A stretch of 64,000 nt of DNA from Platanthera guangdongensis (taxonomy: Eukaryota; Streptophyta; Magnoliopsida; Asparagales; Orchidaceae). Made by a program: the position numbers and the translations under genes. The stretch covers positions 171,077,220 through 171,141,219 of the forward strand of contig CM077162.1 of assembly GCA_039583875.1 (NCBI GenBank), in the 5' to 3' direction. Under the pieces are notes generated by a model that worked only from the letters and a program-made list of their open reading frames with translations, was not told where the DNA came from and ran no database searches. Shown here in pieces: positions 1 through 10,287 of this stretch. Position 1 is the first letter of the stretch. Each line of letters opens with the position of its first letter.

Positions 1-340
1 GGCAACTTGGTTCGGGGTTCAGGAAGTCGCCTGCTTTAGGCAGACTGTTCCATTCGGTGACGCAGCTTGTGCGGTCTGGCGGCTAGGCGACCTCACGGTC
101 AGGCAGCCTGCAGATCGGCGGTGAAGAGCTAAGCATTAGAATAAGGGGTAGTTCGCGCGGCTTGGGTTGCGGTCTGGCGACCTGGCGGACTGAGCGGACG
201 CCACAGCAGTAGACCGGCGGCTTGGTGGTTGAGTCCGCGCGGCTTGTTTTTCCTTTCTTGTCTTTGTAACTGTCTCTGCTCTCCTGGTTTGGGTTTTAGT
301 GAAGCATGTCTCGCCATGTATGTCTCGCCTTGTAAAGAAG
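1..340. other. GC-rich flank without a recognisable gene
   Basis: I see no supported coding region here. The stretch is rich in cggc/gcgg words (for example around 60-100 and 170-240) and runs into the copia LTR relic on its right. It may be the upstream part of that LTR, but no second LTR is in the window to prove it. Confidence 0.4.
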
Positions 341-681
341 TTTGCTCTTGATCAATAAAGAAGCTTGTGCTGCATGCGTTGCTGGTTGTTACTGCTTTGT
401 TGAGATAACCCTGCTAACTCCACGATCCGGGAAAACTTTCAACAATATAAGTAGGGTGTTCTCCGCTGGTTTGCTGAGTTTCAACAGGGTATCCGAGGAG
501 GCCTCTGCGGTTTTGTTGAATTTTAACATGGTATCAGAGGGAGGTTGTTGGAGTGGTCAAGCAGTGCTCAACGGAAGTAGTTGCAACCTACTTCCGTCGG
601 TTTGCTGAGTTTCAACAGGGTATCCGAGGAGGCCTCTGCGGTTTTGTTGAATTTTAACATGGTATCTGAGGGAGGTTTTGT
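341..681 (+). mobile_element. Relic of a copia LTR 3' end with primer-binding site
   Basis: An AATAAA poly(A)-type signal lies at 354-359. Further on, TTTAACA is followed by TGGTATCAGAGG (529-540), the usual tRNA-iMet primer-binding sequence of plant Ty1-copia elements. This is what the right end of a plus-strand 5' LTR looks like. No gag follows: within about 350 bp the sequence passes into the 3' flank of gene F2. It is therefore a truncated relic. The family is not identified. Confidence 0.5.
468..677 (+). repeat. Tandem duplication around a copia primer-binding site
   Basis: A segment of about 79 bp (468-546) recurs at 599-677, an offset of 131 bp, almost unchanged (cagag versus ctgag). 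Each copy holds two PBS-like words: gggtatccgagg (487-498 and 618-629) and tggtat(c/-)agagg-type (529-540 and 660-671). Four PBS-like sites thus lie within about 190 bp. Confidence 0.7.
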
Positions 682-1019
682 TGACTTCTTTCCAGTCGTT
701 CGGACGACTGGGGCCCTCCAACTTTCAATATCGCTTCGTTCGTCTCGATGTGCAAATAAGAGACGGTGACATGCGAGTAGGCGATAAACTTTGATGAGCA
801 ACATCTGATATCCGTGTGCGAGTAAGCGTATCACAAGAACTCATTCTCCCTGAGCCTATGAGCCTAGCGAGCTCCATCAGCAAGCCAGCATACGAGCACA
901 AGTAAAAGGAAAAGGTGGTAACAAAAAACTTGTATTATATCAAAAATTTACAAGTTTCAAAAAATTTATAAGTATCTATAATTTTTAAGTGTGCGAGTAT
1001 GAAGAAAATCAGCGAGCAA
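682..1019. other. Non-coding spacer, 3' flank of F2, with a small hairpin
   Basis: A hairpin with 8-bp arms and a tcgg loop lies at 692-711 (ccagtcgt / acgactgg). The rest is AT-rich towards 900-1000 and probably holds the 3' untranslated part of the minus-strand gene F2, whose stop codon is at 1020-1022. No other gene is seen. Confidence 0.4.
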
Positions 1020-1502
1020 CTAGGACTCATTGTCGCCAGTATCAGGCCGATATTCTTCGTCGCCAATGTCGGCGTCTTCTTCTTCCTCTCCCTCACCGCT
1101 GTCTTCTTCCTCGCCCTCGCTACTTTCGTCGTTGCTGCTGCTGCCGCTAGAACCCGATGCCAAGGAGAAGACACGGTCAGATGAGTTAGACTCCTCGACA
1201 AGAAACTCTAGATTCAGGTCCTCGACGGTCATCTTCTTAGCCACCTCGTCAAGATGGCCTCCAATCCTCAACCTGGCGAGTATGATATCCCCTGCCGCCC
1301 GCGCTATTCCCTGGCGGATGGCCGACATGTCGTCCCCATGAGGACGGATCTTCTTGACCATCCCATGGTCGATCACGTCCTTCGGAGACATCATTGTGAG
1401 AGATTCCGAAGAGACGGGGCGATCTCTAGGAGTCACCCGATGAGTTTCGAGTTCGGCGACCCGGATTTGGGAAGCTCCTAACTCGGCTTTGGTGCTGGCA
1501 AG
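1020..1502 (-). pseudogene. F2, C-terminal half of a transposon-type protein, cut off by element G1
   Basis: This open frame begins inside the G1 target site at 1502 and ends at a stop at 1020-1022. It encodes a helical, coiled-coil-like start (ELGASQIRVAELE), a middle region, and a very acidic Ser/Glu/Asp-rich tail (SSNDESSEGEEEDSGEGEEE). The N-terminal half is at 35784-37265 on the same strand. Removing G1 plus one 5-bp target copy brings the two halves back into one frame. By context and pattern F2 belongs to the plant 'putative gypsy-type transposon' proteins (PF04195-like). This half has no diagnostic motif of its own. Acidic tails are common in nuclear proteins, but no function can be assigned. 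Confidence 0.65.
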
Positions 1503-2441
1503 TGATGCTAAAGATCACGGCAGTGAACCGGTCGCACAAGTAATATAAAATGGGCGAGTTTTCCCAAGTATCGATCTCTCGAGAAACACAATAAGGTGGA
1601 GTTAATTTCGAGGAGGACTTGAGATTGAAGTCCTTAGGTCAGAGTTAACTAAGGGTGGTTTTGATATTTGCGGAAAAAGAAAGTAAAAATCTAACAACTA
1701 CTCCTATGCAACCCCGCTATGCGATACTTCGACAGGCGGGATGGAAGACTAGTCAGGCCGCTATGCACCGAATCGTTGGGCGGATGGATGAGTAGGCTTA
1801 CAGATGAGGTGGTGAGAACGACGGAATGAGGGTCGAAAGCACCTCTTTGATACGCATGCCACTAGCAATTTCTAGTGCGGCAAGGTTGGATGATGGTGGA
1901 TGGAATATGGCGTAACTCGAGCAACTTAAGCAGTAAAATGAAATAGGAATCACATAGACATGAAACACATAACATATACAACCAAAGTGCACTTCATCAA
2001 TATAAATAGATTTAAACACGAATATTCAACAAGAAAGCAAGAACAAGTCAAGAGATCGACCGAATACGAAGTCTTGCTGAGGATTCACGGTTGGAATCGT
2101 GGGGTTGGTAATCCGCATCCAAGCTCGGTCCTCAACTGCGTCCGGGGTAGAGAATGGCTGTCACCACCTTCCAATGGCCTGTCTTCTTCGTGTCACGATA
2201 GCGGACGAAAGTTGCAAGCTTCCCTTTTGCTTGTTGGCGATGGAGTCAAACCCTACTTGAAGCTCACGGATGAAGGAGAAGGCCGAGAGGAAGCTCTGGC
2301 TTGGATTTGGCGGTGAAAGCTTGCCCGGAGCACCTCCCTACGATGGAAGATGAAGGGGAACGGCGGAACCCTTCCTCGGAGATGAAAATGGCGGAGAAAT
2401 GTCGAGCGATCCGAAGATTCCGAATTAGGGCGAGACCTGTG

Positions 2442-2450
2442 ATATTTATA
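2442..2450 (-). promoter_or_regulatory. TATA box of the G1 LTR
   Basis: The minus strand reads TATAAATAT. It lies just downstream, in element orientation, of the palindrome cluster 2468-2832, as expected at the U3/R junction. The 5' LTR at 35207 lacks this segment. Confidence 0.55.
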
Positions 2451-2467
2451 GAAAGCAGAATTGAACA

Positions 2468-2832
2468 ATGTGCACGATCACGGGCACACGACCAGTGGTC
2501 GTGTGCACTATGTCCAGTGATCGTGCGCACTGGCATGGCAGATTAGGAAGAAGAATTGGGATAACGCGCACGAGCAGTGGCGCACGACCGGTGGTCGTGC
2601 GCACTGTGTCCAATGGTCGTGCGATTACACCAGACATGACTCCAGGAAAAGAGGAATCAATGCACACGATCAGTGGCGCACGATCGGTGGTCGTGCGCAC
2701 TATTTCCAGTGGTCGTGCGATTACCCCAGGCAGATTCTAGAAATCAGGGTACATTGCGCACGATCATCGGCGCACGACCAGTGGTCGTGCACACTATATC
2801 CAATGATCGTGCGCAGTATTCCTGCTTCCAAA
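2468..2832. repeat. Cluster of palindromic GCACGACC/GGTCGTGC repeats in G1 U3
   Basis: Units such as gcacgaccggtggtcgtgc (inverted arms with a 3-nt centre) recur about every 35-90 bp, with agt, ggt or cgg centres. They are separated by unrelated AT-richer sequence. The cluster sits immediately upstream of the LTR TATA box. Confidence 0.8.
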
Positions 2833-3074
2833 CGTCCCCGGAACACGCACACGACCCCTCAACCCAGCACTGATATGTGCAGACATTCCAGACGAGCACA
2901 AAACGGAGTACAAACAAAAACGTACAAAAATACACAACCACGGGCCTTAGTGTGCACTTTCTATGGAAATAAAGATAAGATAAAATATATACGAAAACAA
3001 ACTAAAAGTGAAGTGCAAGCGAAGGAAAAAAAGCCCAGATGAGTCCGAAAATAGGTATAAAAATGGACTCATCA

Positions 3075-4515
3075 CACCCGCAGATTTAACTGTTTGCGCG
3101 TCCCGAGCAAAGAAAATCTAAGCAGATAGGAAAAATTACTAGCTCACAAAGAAATTGAAAAACAAAGTACCATGCGAAGTCGCATGCTCGCGTGCGTAAA
3201 AATACAATAGAGAAAATTTCTAAGTATGCAAAATAGTTTATATTTTTCACAATACGTATCAAATTTTTATTACTACTTAAAAATAGAATCACGGTGAATC
3301 TACCGGTCACGCATAGGAAGAAAGTAGGCAGGCCACTAAGGTGAGCTTTGCCAAAGATCGGTGCTCAGGATCACCTCCAAAGGAATCCACCAATGTCGAG
3401 GACCATACGCTTGCCCGTTCACACTCTCTTCACGACACTAGTTAGACTCAAGCGCAAATCCGTAGGACTTTAGGATAATCACGGGGCTTGGGTTACGGTA
3501 AGGTAAACAATGATAAAAAGAAAGGCTACGCACCTAACCCAAATGAGCTAGCCTAAAAAGAATCCAACCGCTAATCACAATATATGCAGGTACACCACAC
3601 CTCCAGACTTAACTTTTAACAAATGGGTGTGTGCACCACCTACTCCAAATATAATCACATTTCCAAAAAGATTTTCAACCTAAACTTTTTTTTCACTTTT
3701 TTTTTCTTTACAAATATTTTTTTTCCTTTTTCTTCATTTTATTTGCACAATTCAGCAGATATAAACTTGGGAGCACTTCCACATTTTCACAAATAATAAC
3801 ACCACATCACATCCCAACATGAAAATATAAAACACTAAACTCGACTTGGGTGTGCGACTAAGATAGGCTATGGGGCTTTGGTGAATGAAGGTGGAGCTGA
3901 ATCAAAAGAAGGGTAGACACAACGGGGCTAGCGAGGATATGATGTTAGGAACGGTACAAAGCTCAACCGGGCCAAAATGATGGTCTACATCACGCTTACG
4001 CTAGACTAACCAAGTACCCATGCTTCGAGAGTAGCTTGGGGCAAGTTCTTAGCCACCAAGAAAAATGATCCTTCCTCCCGACTTGAGCAAAACGAGTCTA
4101 GTGACGGCTACACACTTTCCTATACTACCGTTTGATTCACACCGAATTCACCAACTTTTGAGTAGATTAAAAAGATCTTTACGCAAATAGAAAAGTATAA
4201 AACCATAAGCATACAAAAAAATTAAATCTACTCGAATTTCTACACGAGACGAGAGAAGTTGACTAGAAACACAACAAGGTCAACATTTTACTCTGTCTCA
4301 TAATCCTAAGCCAGCACAATAATTTTCCCAAATCTAACGAAGAAATGAGTTTAACTCGCGACACACTAACAGCTAAGCACGCGCTCAATTGGGTGCAGTG
4401 GTGTGCAGTGCAATGAACTAATCAAAATAAAACTATAAAAGTTTCTAGTATGCACATGAAATATGCGCGTGCAATAGGTAACAAATCTCTCCCCCAAACT
4501 TAAACTAAACTACAC
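3075..4515 (-). other. G1 internal 3' region, no gene
   Basis: This is G1 sequence between its 3' LTR and the insertion point of element A. No ORF of note is present on either strand. It is AT-rich with homopolymer runs near 3690-3730. Near its right end, 4487-4500 reads AGTTTGGGGGAGAG on the minus strand, a purine tract of the kind used as a PPT, although it lies 1.4 kb from the LTR. The last five bases (tacac) are the target copy of element A. Confidence 0.6.
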
Positions 4516-5419
4516 TGAAAGAACTAGTTCCTAAACACCTAGAGGGGGGGGGGGTGAATAGGTGCACTCAATCTTTTTAAACTTTTAAGGCAGAAACACA
4601 GAATTATATGCAATTCTTCACAGCAAGACAGCACATACACCACAACAATCACAGAATAAAGCACACACAGAGAACACACAGATTTTATAGTGGTTCCCCA
4701 AGGTCTGGGTACATCCACTTTCCCCCTTCGCCTATCTAGTAGTGTACTAGATTCGGCCTAACTTCTCCACTACTTCTCAGATCCACAGATCTTACAGCTC
4801 AGAACCCCAAATAGGTTCCTACAACTCAGAGTGATCCCACTCCTACAACTCAGGCGCACAGTCCTACCACTCAGTCTTCACAAAAGACCTACACTCAGCC
4901 TCCAACAAGGCCTACACTCAACCTTCAACAAGGCCTACACTCAGAGAACTATATCTCCTACACTCAGGCACACAGGCCCTACCACTCAGCCTTTATAAAT
5001 ATAGGCTTACAACTCAGATCCCTAAGGATCCTATAGAAAATAAAAAATACAAGGATTAATAACCACAACTCTGATTGAGAAAGTTGAGTTGACTGGTTTC
5101 TTGATGAGTTCTTGAAAGAACTTTGCTTAGATCAACCTCCCTTGGCTTTTCTTCAAAGCTTCTTGAATTAGAACACAGTAGGGTTGAATCTCTTGGCAAA
5201 TGATCTTCAATCAACTGCTGACTTGTGAATCAGATCTCAATCTGAAACTTTCTTTATCAGCCCGGTTCAATGGCTGTCTTCTTAGAAGGAGCTTTCTCTC
5301 TCCAACTTCTTAGATCTTCACTTGAAGGTCTTCTTCTGGTTTGTTGTTACTCACTTCAATGATTGCTTCTCATCGATCTGATTCCATTCAATTGAATTTT
5401 CTTCTGTTGAAGGAATAAG

Positions 5420-5431
5420 CCTTTATATAGG
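5420..5431 (-). promoter_or_regulatory. TATA box of element A 3' LTR
   Basis: The minus strand reads CCTATATAAAGG. The same sequence occurs at the matching place in the 5' LTR (32209-32220), where it would drive the genomic transcript. Confidence 0.55.
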
Positions 5432-5587
5432 CTTTCTTTATGGTGACCGGCTGATCCGGTTTCTAAAAAATTTCTGACAGCTCTGACAGTAGCAGTTGAC
5501 CGGTTGAAATGGCAGCTGTCAAGTCATCCAGTCACTTCTTGAAAACTCTGTCACTGTCTGAAAGTGTCGAGACAGATAGTCTTTATG

Positions 5588-6500
5588 TGTCGACACAAAT
5601 AGACCAAGTGTCGACACAAGTAGACTAAGTGTCGACACTAGCCTTCAAGGTGTCGACACAACTTCTTGTGTTGTAGAAATTGCTTCTCAACACTGCTTCT
5701 TCAGAAAGTGTCGACACTGATCATGTGTGTCGACACAAGTCCTTCTTCTTCAATACTTAGTTGATTTCTGCTAAGTGTCGACACAACTCATTTGTGTCGA
5801 CACATCTTCTTGTGTTGAAACTTGTTAAGTGTCGACACATCTCCTTTGTGTCGACACATGCCTTCTGTGTTGAAACATTTGCTGAGTGTCGACACATCTC
5901 CTTTGTGTCGACACATTCTTCATGTGTTGAGACTTTTGCTGAGTGTCGACACATCTCCTTTGTGTCGACACATTCTTCATGTGTGGAGACTTTTGCTGAG
6001 TGTCGACACATCTCCTTTGTGTCGACACATTCTTCATGTGTTGAGACTTTTGCTGAGTATCGACACATCTCCTTTGTGTCGACACATGGACTTGAACTCT
6101 ATTGAAGTTTGTTGAGTGTCGACACAGCCTCCTAGTGTCGACACTAGTACTTGAACATTGTTGATGTTTTGCTGAGTGTCGACACAGCCTCCTAGTGTCG
6201 ACACTTGTACTTGAACTTTGTTGATGTTTTGCTGAGTGTCGACACAACATCCTAGTGTCGACACTTTTGATGTCGACAAAGTTCCTCTGGGTGTCGACAC
6301 TGCTTCTAAGTGTCGACACTGATTCTTTAGACATTTCTTCATTGTGTGTCGACACAGCCTGTATGTGTCGACACTTTGCTTCTGGTGTCGACTCTGCATT
6401 CCTGGTGTTGACACAATTACTCCAAGTGTCGACACTGCTTCTCTAGGTGTCGACACAAGCCTTCTTAAGTGTCGACACTTTTCTTCTGGGTGTCGACACA
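5588..6500. repeat. TGTCGACA palindrome array in element A 3' LTR U3
   Basis: Dozens of gtgtcgacac-type 10-bp palindromes, each containing a SalI site, recur roughly every 20-45 bp over 900 bp. They are often paired around 'catctcctttgt'. Some copies are decayed to gtgttgac or gtatcgac. Because the unit is palindromic, several frames on both strands stay open and give spurious 'VSTQ/CRH'-rich ORFs, which are not genes. Confidence 0.9.
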
Positions 6501-6644
6501 TGGACTTAGAAACTTTTCAGCTTTCCCTGCAATTACTTAACCTGCACCAATAAACTCAAAACACATCAAATACACCTTGATGTATATCATTGAGTAGGGT
6601 GTGGCTTCTTCAAATCAGGTACATATATTCCAATGTACCCAACA

Positions 6645-6660
6645 ATCTCCCCCTATTTGG
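6645..6660 (-). other. Polypurine tract of element A
   Basis: The minus strand reads CCAAATAGGGGGAGAT directly against the 3' LTR. The same tract follows the 3' LTRs of B, C and, slightly changed, X. It primes plus-strand DNA synthesis in LTR elements. Confidence 0.75.
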
Positions 6661-6916
6661 AGAAGTCATAACCCTTAGTAAATGATATACACCATACATA
6701 ACAAATTCACAGTATGATGTAAAACAGTAATATATGATAGGGAAAAATACTTAAACATGCATGAACAAAACATGTATACACAAATAGCTCAGAACAATTA
6801 ATGTAATAGATTTGAACATATAACATTGTTCTTACAAAGTCCAACATTTACATTAATCAAAAGTTTACATTGAGTTTACTACAAATTACAACTTGTAAAC
6901 TTAAGAAAATGCTATC

Positions 6917-9779
6917 CTAAGACTGCTCTGGCTCCTTGACTACAATCCCTTTTCCAGATTGAATCTTTGCTTGAACTTGAGCTTCAGTGTCATCAGCAGC
7001 AGCAGGCTTCTTCCCTTTAAGATCTTTCTTTTTCTGCTCTTCAGCCTTTATCTTCTGCCTTTCAAAATAGTGATAAGGCTTGGGAAAATACTTGCTAGGC
7101 TCCTGTGCAGTAGGAGGTAGCTTTCCCAGTTTGGCTTTTCTTCTATATTGCACAATGGCCTCTTGCCTATTCTCATGCTTCCTCCACTTCAGGTCAGAAT
7201 ACCATTTGCCTCTATCCAGGACATTGTCCTTAGCAGCCTTCCATGCAGTCAAAATGATATTCCTGGAAGTGGGGCTCCATTGTTCAAAATCAGGTCTCAA
7301 TTCAGCTTGCTCTCTGAATCTCTTCTTAGACAATTGAGTCTCTTGTTCTTTTAGCAAAGCCTCTTGTTCTTTCAGTATTGCCTCTGGTACAGGCTGAACT
7401 ACTTTCTCTATGATGACATTCTGATTTCCCTCAGGTGGACTATACATTGACTGTATCTCTTGATGGATCATGTCAAAGTCTGGTGGAGGGTATATCACTT
7501 GAGCCACTTCAGCTTGCTCTCCTCCAAGATATGTAGGATTAATCCCAGACTCTGCAACATTGTCATCATCACATAAGGGTGGATATCCAAGGGTGGCTCT
7601 GATGGAATTTGAAATCCATTTAGCATGATCAGAGCCTGCCTTGACTAATACCCTCTCCCCCTTTATGACTTCTCTCTCAATGTGATCCCTCAGATCATCT
7701 TTCTGAAACCTTATCTTTGCATTCAGATAGTTTACTCCATCTTTATAGAAGGGTTTTAATCTTTGGAGCTTGTCAGTAATTGCCTTCTGAGAGTCTTCAA
7801 TAGCAATTTTAACAGCAGTTAGGCTCTCTTACAATTGTTTGTCAAATTCAGCCTTGGCAGTAGCACTTGCTGTAGTCTGACCAGTAGCTATATTCTTCAT
7901 TTCAGTTATAATAGCATTATGTGAAGCAGTGAGATTATCATTCATCCTTATCTGATTCTCCAGGACATAGCCTTACTTCAATTCTAGCTCATCAAGTTTT
8001 GTCTTTAGTTTCTCTTGATGTGTGGCCAGATAGACTATTGCATTGCATCCCTTATGGAAACAATTAGTCATTTCCTTTTTGTTAAGATTCACTTCAAATC
8101 TGATAGATTTGATGTCTTGTGCAAAATCAAACTGCAGTGACTTATGCCCTTCATCTACATATTTTTCCAGAGCTTGCCTTTGCTCATCAAGCTTAATCTG
8201 TAAAGCCACCATTAGTGAACTGAAATCAGTAGATGGGGCAGGCTGTGGAGCAACTATCTGTAGGGCTTCCTTATAGTTCTGGCTTCTTCTCTTGAAGACC
8301 TGGAACTTCCTCTTCTTGGCTCTAACAACCTCTTCATCCTCTGAAGCAGATGTGCTAACAATATCCACTCTGTCCTTAGGACTAGGATGTGAATCCTTCT
8401 CAGTCCTTTGTAGTTCCTCAGCATCCTTTGACTTCTCAGTCTCTTTGTTTGTAGTTTCTTCTACAGTCTCCATATGATCCCCCTCAATATTGATCTCCTC
8501 CCCCTCAGCAGCAGCTTTCTCTATCTCAAAATCTGTTTGTAGAAGATCAGGGAACAACTCTTCTAAGGTAAATTCCTGTTGAGGAAGGGCTGGAGAATCT
8601 CTTATCTCATCAACCACTTGATCAACAACAGATGTGTCCTCCATGACAACATCTTGGGGTTGAGGGAGTATCTGAGTTTGCTGATGAACATTAGGTAATG
8701 AATCAGACAAAACTTCATCCTCTATAGGGAAATCTAATTGATTAATGTCAGTTATTATCTCTAGTATGGTTTGTGTAGCTTGTTCACTCTCTAGTATGGT
8801 TTGTGTAGCTTGTTCACTCTCTAGTGGAGTTGGCTCATCCATAAGTAAAGGCTCCCCCTAGATTGGATCCAGGTGAATTGGGCTTGCTGAGGGTAGCTCC
8901 CTTCTGCCTTTGAGCATCTTCTTGTCTAGCTGGAGACTGTCCAGCATTTCCTGTCTCTTCATCATCAGGAGTGAAGACTACTTGCTCTTCGGAGCTGCTA
9001 GAGGATTCTTGAGTCACAGTGGCTGTTTTCTTCTTCTTCTTCAGGGGTGTGTCCTTTACTGGAGTTGGCATTTCCTTAGTCAATACTCTATCCCACCTAG
9101 AGAAGATTCTCAAATCCATTCTCCTCATGTGGTTAATCTTGGAACCAGATGCTTGATTCATCACCTCTGGAATACTTCCACCTAGGTATAAACTCAGAAT
9201 TCTTCCCAAATTGGGCTTCTTCATACTCTCTTTTATCTTTTCAAACATAACTGCAGACCAATCAGTATCTAGTTTGAAGATAATCCTTATCATCAAATTG
9301 AACATATAAGCTGAAATCCTGTCATGTTCTCCAGTCTTGCTCAGGATAACCTTGCCAACTATTTCAGACAGAAATTTTCCTTGGATGTTCATTCCATTTC
9401 TGTTGAAAATAGATCCAATTTTTAGAGTTGAATCCAATACACACCATCTCGATGCCTCTCTAGTCTTAGAAGCAGAGACATCTTCTTCCTGCTTTATTCT
9501 TGGTAGTTGAAGTACCTTCCTGAGGCTCTTCTGTGTGATCTTAACCTTGGACCCATGAACTCTGGACTTAATCTTGAGTCCAGTATCATCAACTGAAGCT
9601 GCACTCAAAAATTCCAGGACCTCCTTCTTCCAGATCTTGATGGGTTCAGAAACAAGGTATTCCAGTCCAGTTTCAGCAATTAGGGTTACCACGCCTTTGA
9701 TCTCAGGTTCCGCGTCATCAAATGCGTGTCGCACGAGTTCATATCCTTCATTAACATTCTCTTCTAGCTTGAACGCCAT
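6917..9779 (-). pseudogene. Post-pol ('env-like') ORF of element A, broken
   Basis: The start at 9779 (MAFKLEEN) aligns with the start of the B copy; an in-frame ATG at 9824 gives 15 extra residues. The N-terminal third is a folded-looking domain containing KIWKKEVLEFL and SLRKVLQLP. A Ser/Glu-rich acidic linker follows, then a helical region and a conserved C-terminal block (FEQWSPTSRNIILTAWKAA). It is broken by a frameshift near 8840-8900 and by stops at 7973-7975 and 7829-7831. A 30-bp tandem duplication at 8761-8820 repeats LESEQATQTI. There is no signal peptide or membrane segment, so 'env-like' describes position only. The N-terminal pattern may belong to the plant 'putative transposon protein' domains; I could not confirm this. 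Confidence 0.75.
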
Positions 9780-9814
9780 TAGGGTTTGAAAAAATTTGAA
9801 TTTAGAGAAGAGAG

Positions 9815-10240
9815 ATGTCGACACACAAGTTTGGTCTCAAAACTTTGGTGAGCGTGTCGACAAACAATGACGAAAACCTATGTATACCTTTCTAGAATCG
9901 AAGATGAAAGGGCGCGTCAAAATACTTAAATTGTGTCGACACTGTTGAAAAGTGTCGACACTTACTTATAATGTCTCGACAACTATGTGTCGACACAAGT
10001 ATAGTCGACAGAATATATGTGTAGACACTTGTTTATGTGTCGACACCACTTAGCTCGACACTTAGTCGAGACTCTACTAGACTAATTCTGTGTAAAGCTT
10101 AAGTATCGACACCACCTTGGATGTGTCGACACATACACTGCATGTGTCGACACTAATTCTCTGAAGTGTCGACACAGACTAATTAGATGTGTCGACACCA
10201 TTTCTCTGAAATGTCGACACCACTTCTATGTGTCGACACA
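9815..10240. repeat. Internal TGTCGACA palindrome array of element A
   Basis: About a dozen tgtcgaca-type palindromes fill the gap between the end of pol (10288) and the post-pol ORF start (9779). The unit is the same as in the LTR U3. Several copies are decayed (tgtctcgac, atgtcgac). Confidence 0.85.
9878..9886 (-). promoter_or_regulatory. Candidate TATA box of the post-pol ORF, element A (decayed)
   Basis: The minus strand reads TATACATAG, 99 bp upstream of the ATG at 9779. Element B has TATAAATAG at the equivalent place, 98 bp upstream of its ATG. The A copy differs by one base. This is inference from position and similarity. Confidence 0.4.
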
Positions 10241-10287
10241 GACAACTCTGTGTGTTGAAACCTTTTTACTTAGCCAATTTTTGTAAA

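Larger units (their letters stand above)
1503..3074 (-). repeat. G1 3' LTR, full length
   Basis: This 1572-bp LTR reads TGATGAGTCC at its minus-strand start (3074) and ends in ATCA (1503). The stretch 1503-2074 matches 35207-35778 closely. The last 7 bp (ctcatca) also occur at the end of the other copy, but everything between is missing there. It contains the TATA box at 2442-2450 and a palindrome cluster at 2468-2832. A short inverted repeat (gatgagtcc / ggactcatc) marks the minus-strand start of the LTR. Confidence 0.8.
4516..6644 (-). repeat. Element A 3' LTR
   Basis: This 2129-bp LTR runs TGAAAGAACTAG...TACCCAACA on the plus strand and matches 31305-33409 throughout. An 11-G run follows the first 35 bp or so, and short ctacaactcag/cctacactcag repeats lie in U5 (about 4830-5010). 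The TATA box is at 5420-5431 and the palindrome array at 5588-6500. Compared with the 5' LTR it has an extra 24 bp near 5688-5712, one palindrome unit long. Confidence 0.9.

Noticed and set aside
1030..1341. Plus-strand Ser-rich ORF opposite F2
   Set aside because: It is the antisense shadow of the acidic Ser/Glu-rich minus-strand tail.
5588..6500. Regularly spaced short palindromic repeats that resemble a CRISPR array
   Set aside because: The repeats are 10-bp palindromes inside a retrotransposon LTR of a plant genome. Spacers are partly repeated, there are no cas genes, and unit length and spacing vary.
5757..6501. Long overlapping ORFs on both strands rich in VSTQ, CRH and VDT
   Set aside because: They are translations of the TGTCGACA palindrome array. 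Similar ORFs appear in all arrays (16229-16670, 27282-27723, 32427-33266) and in several frames at once.
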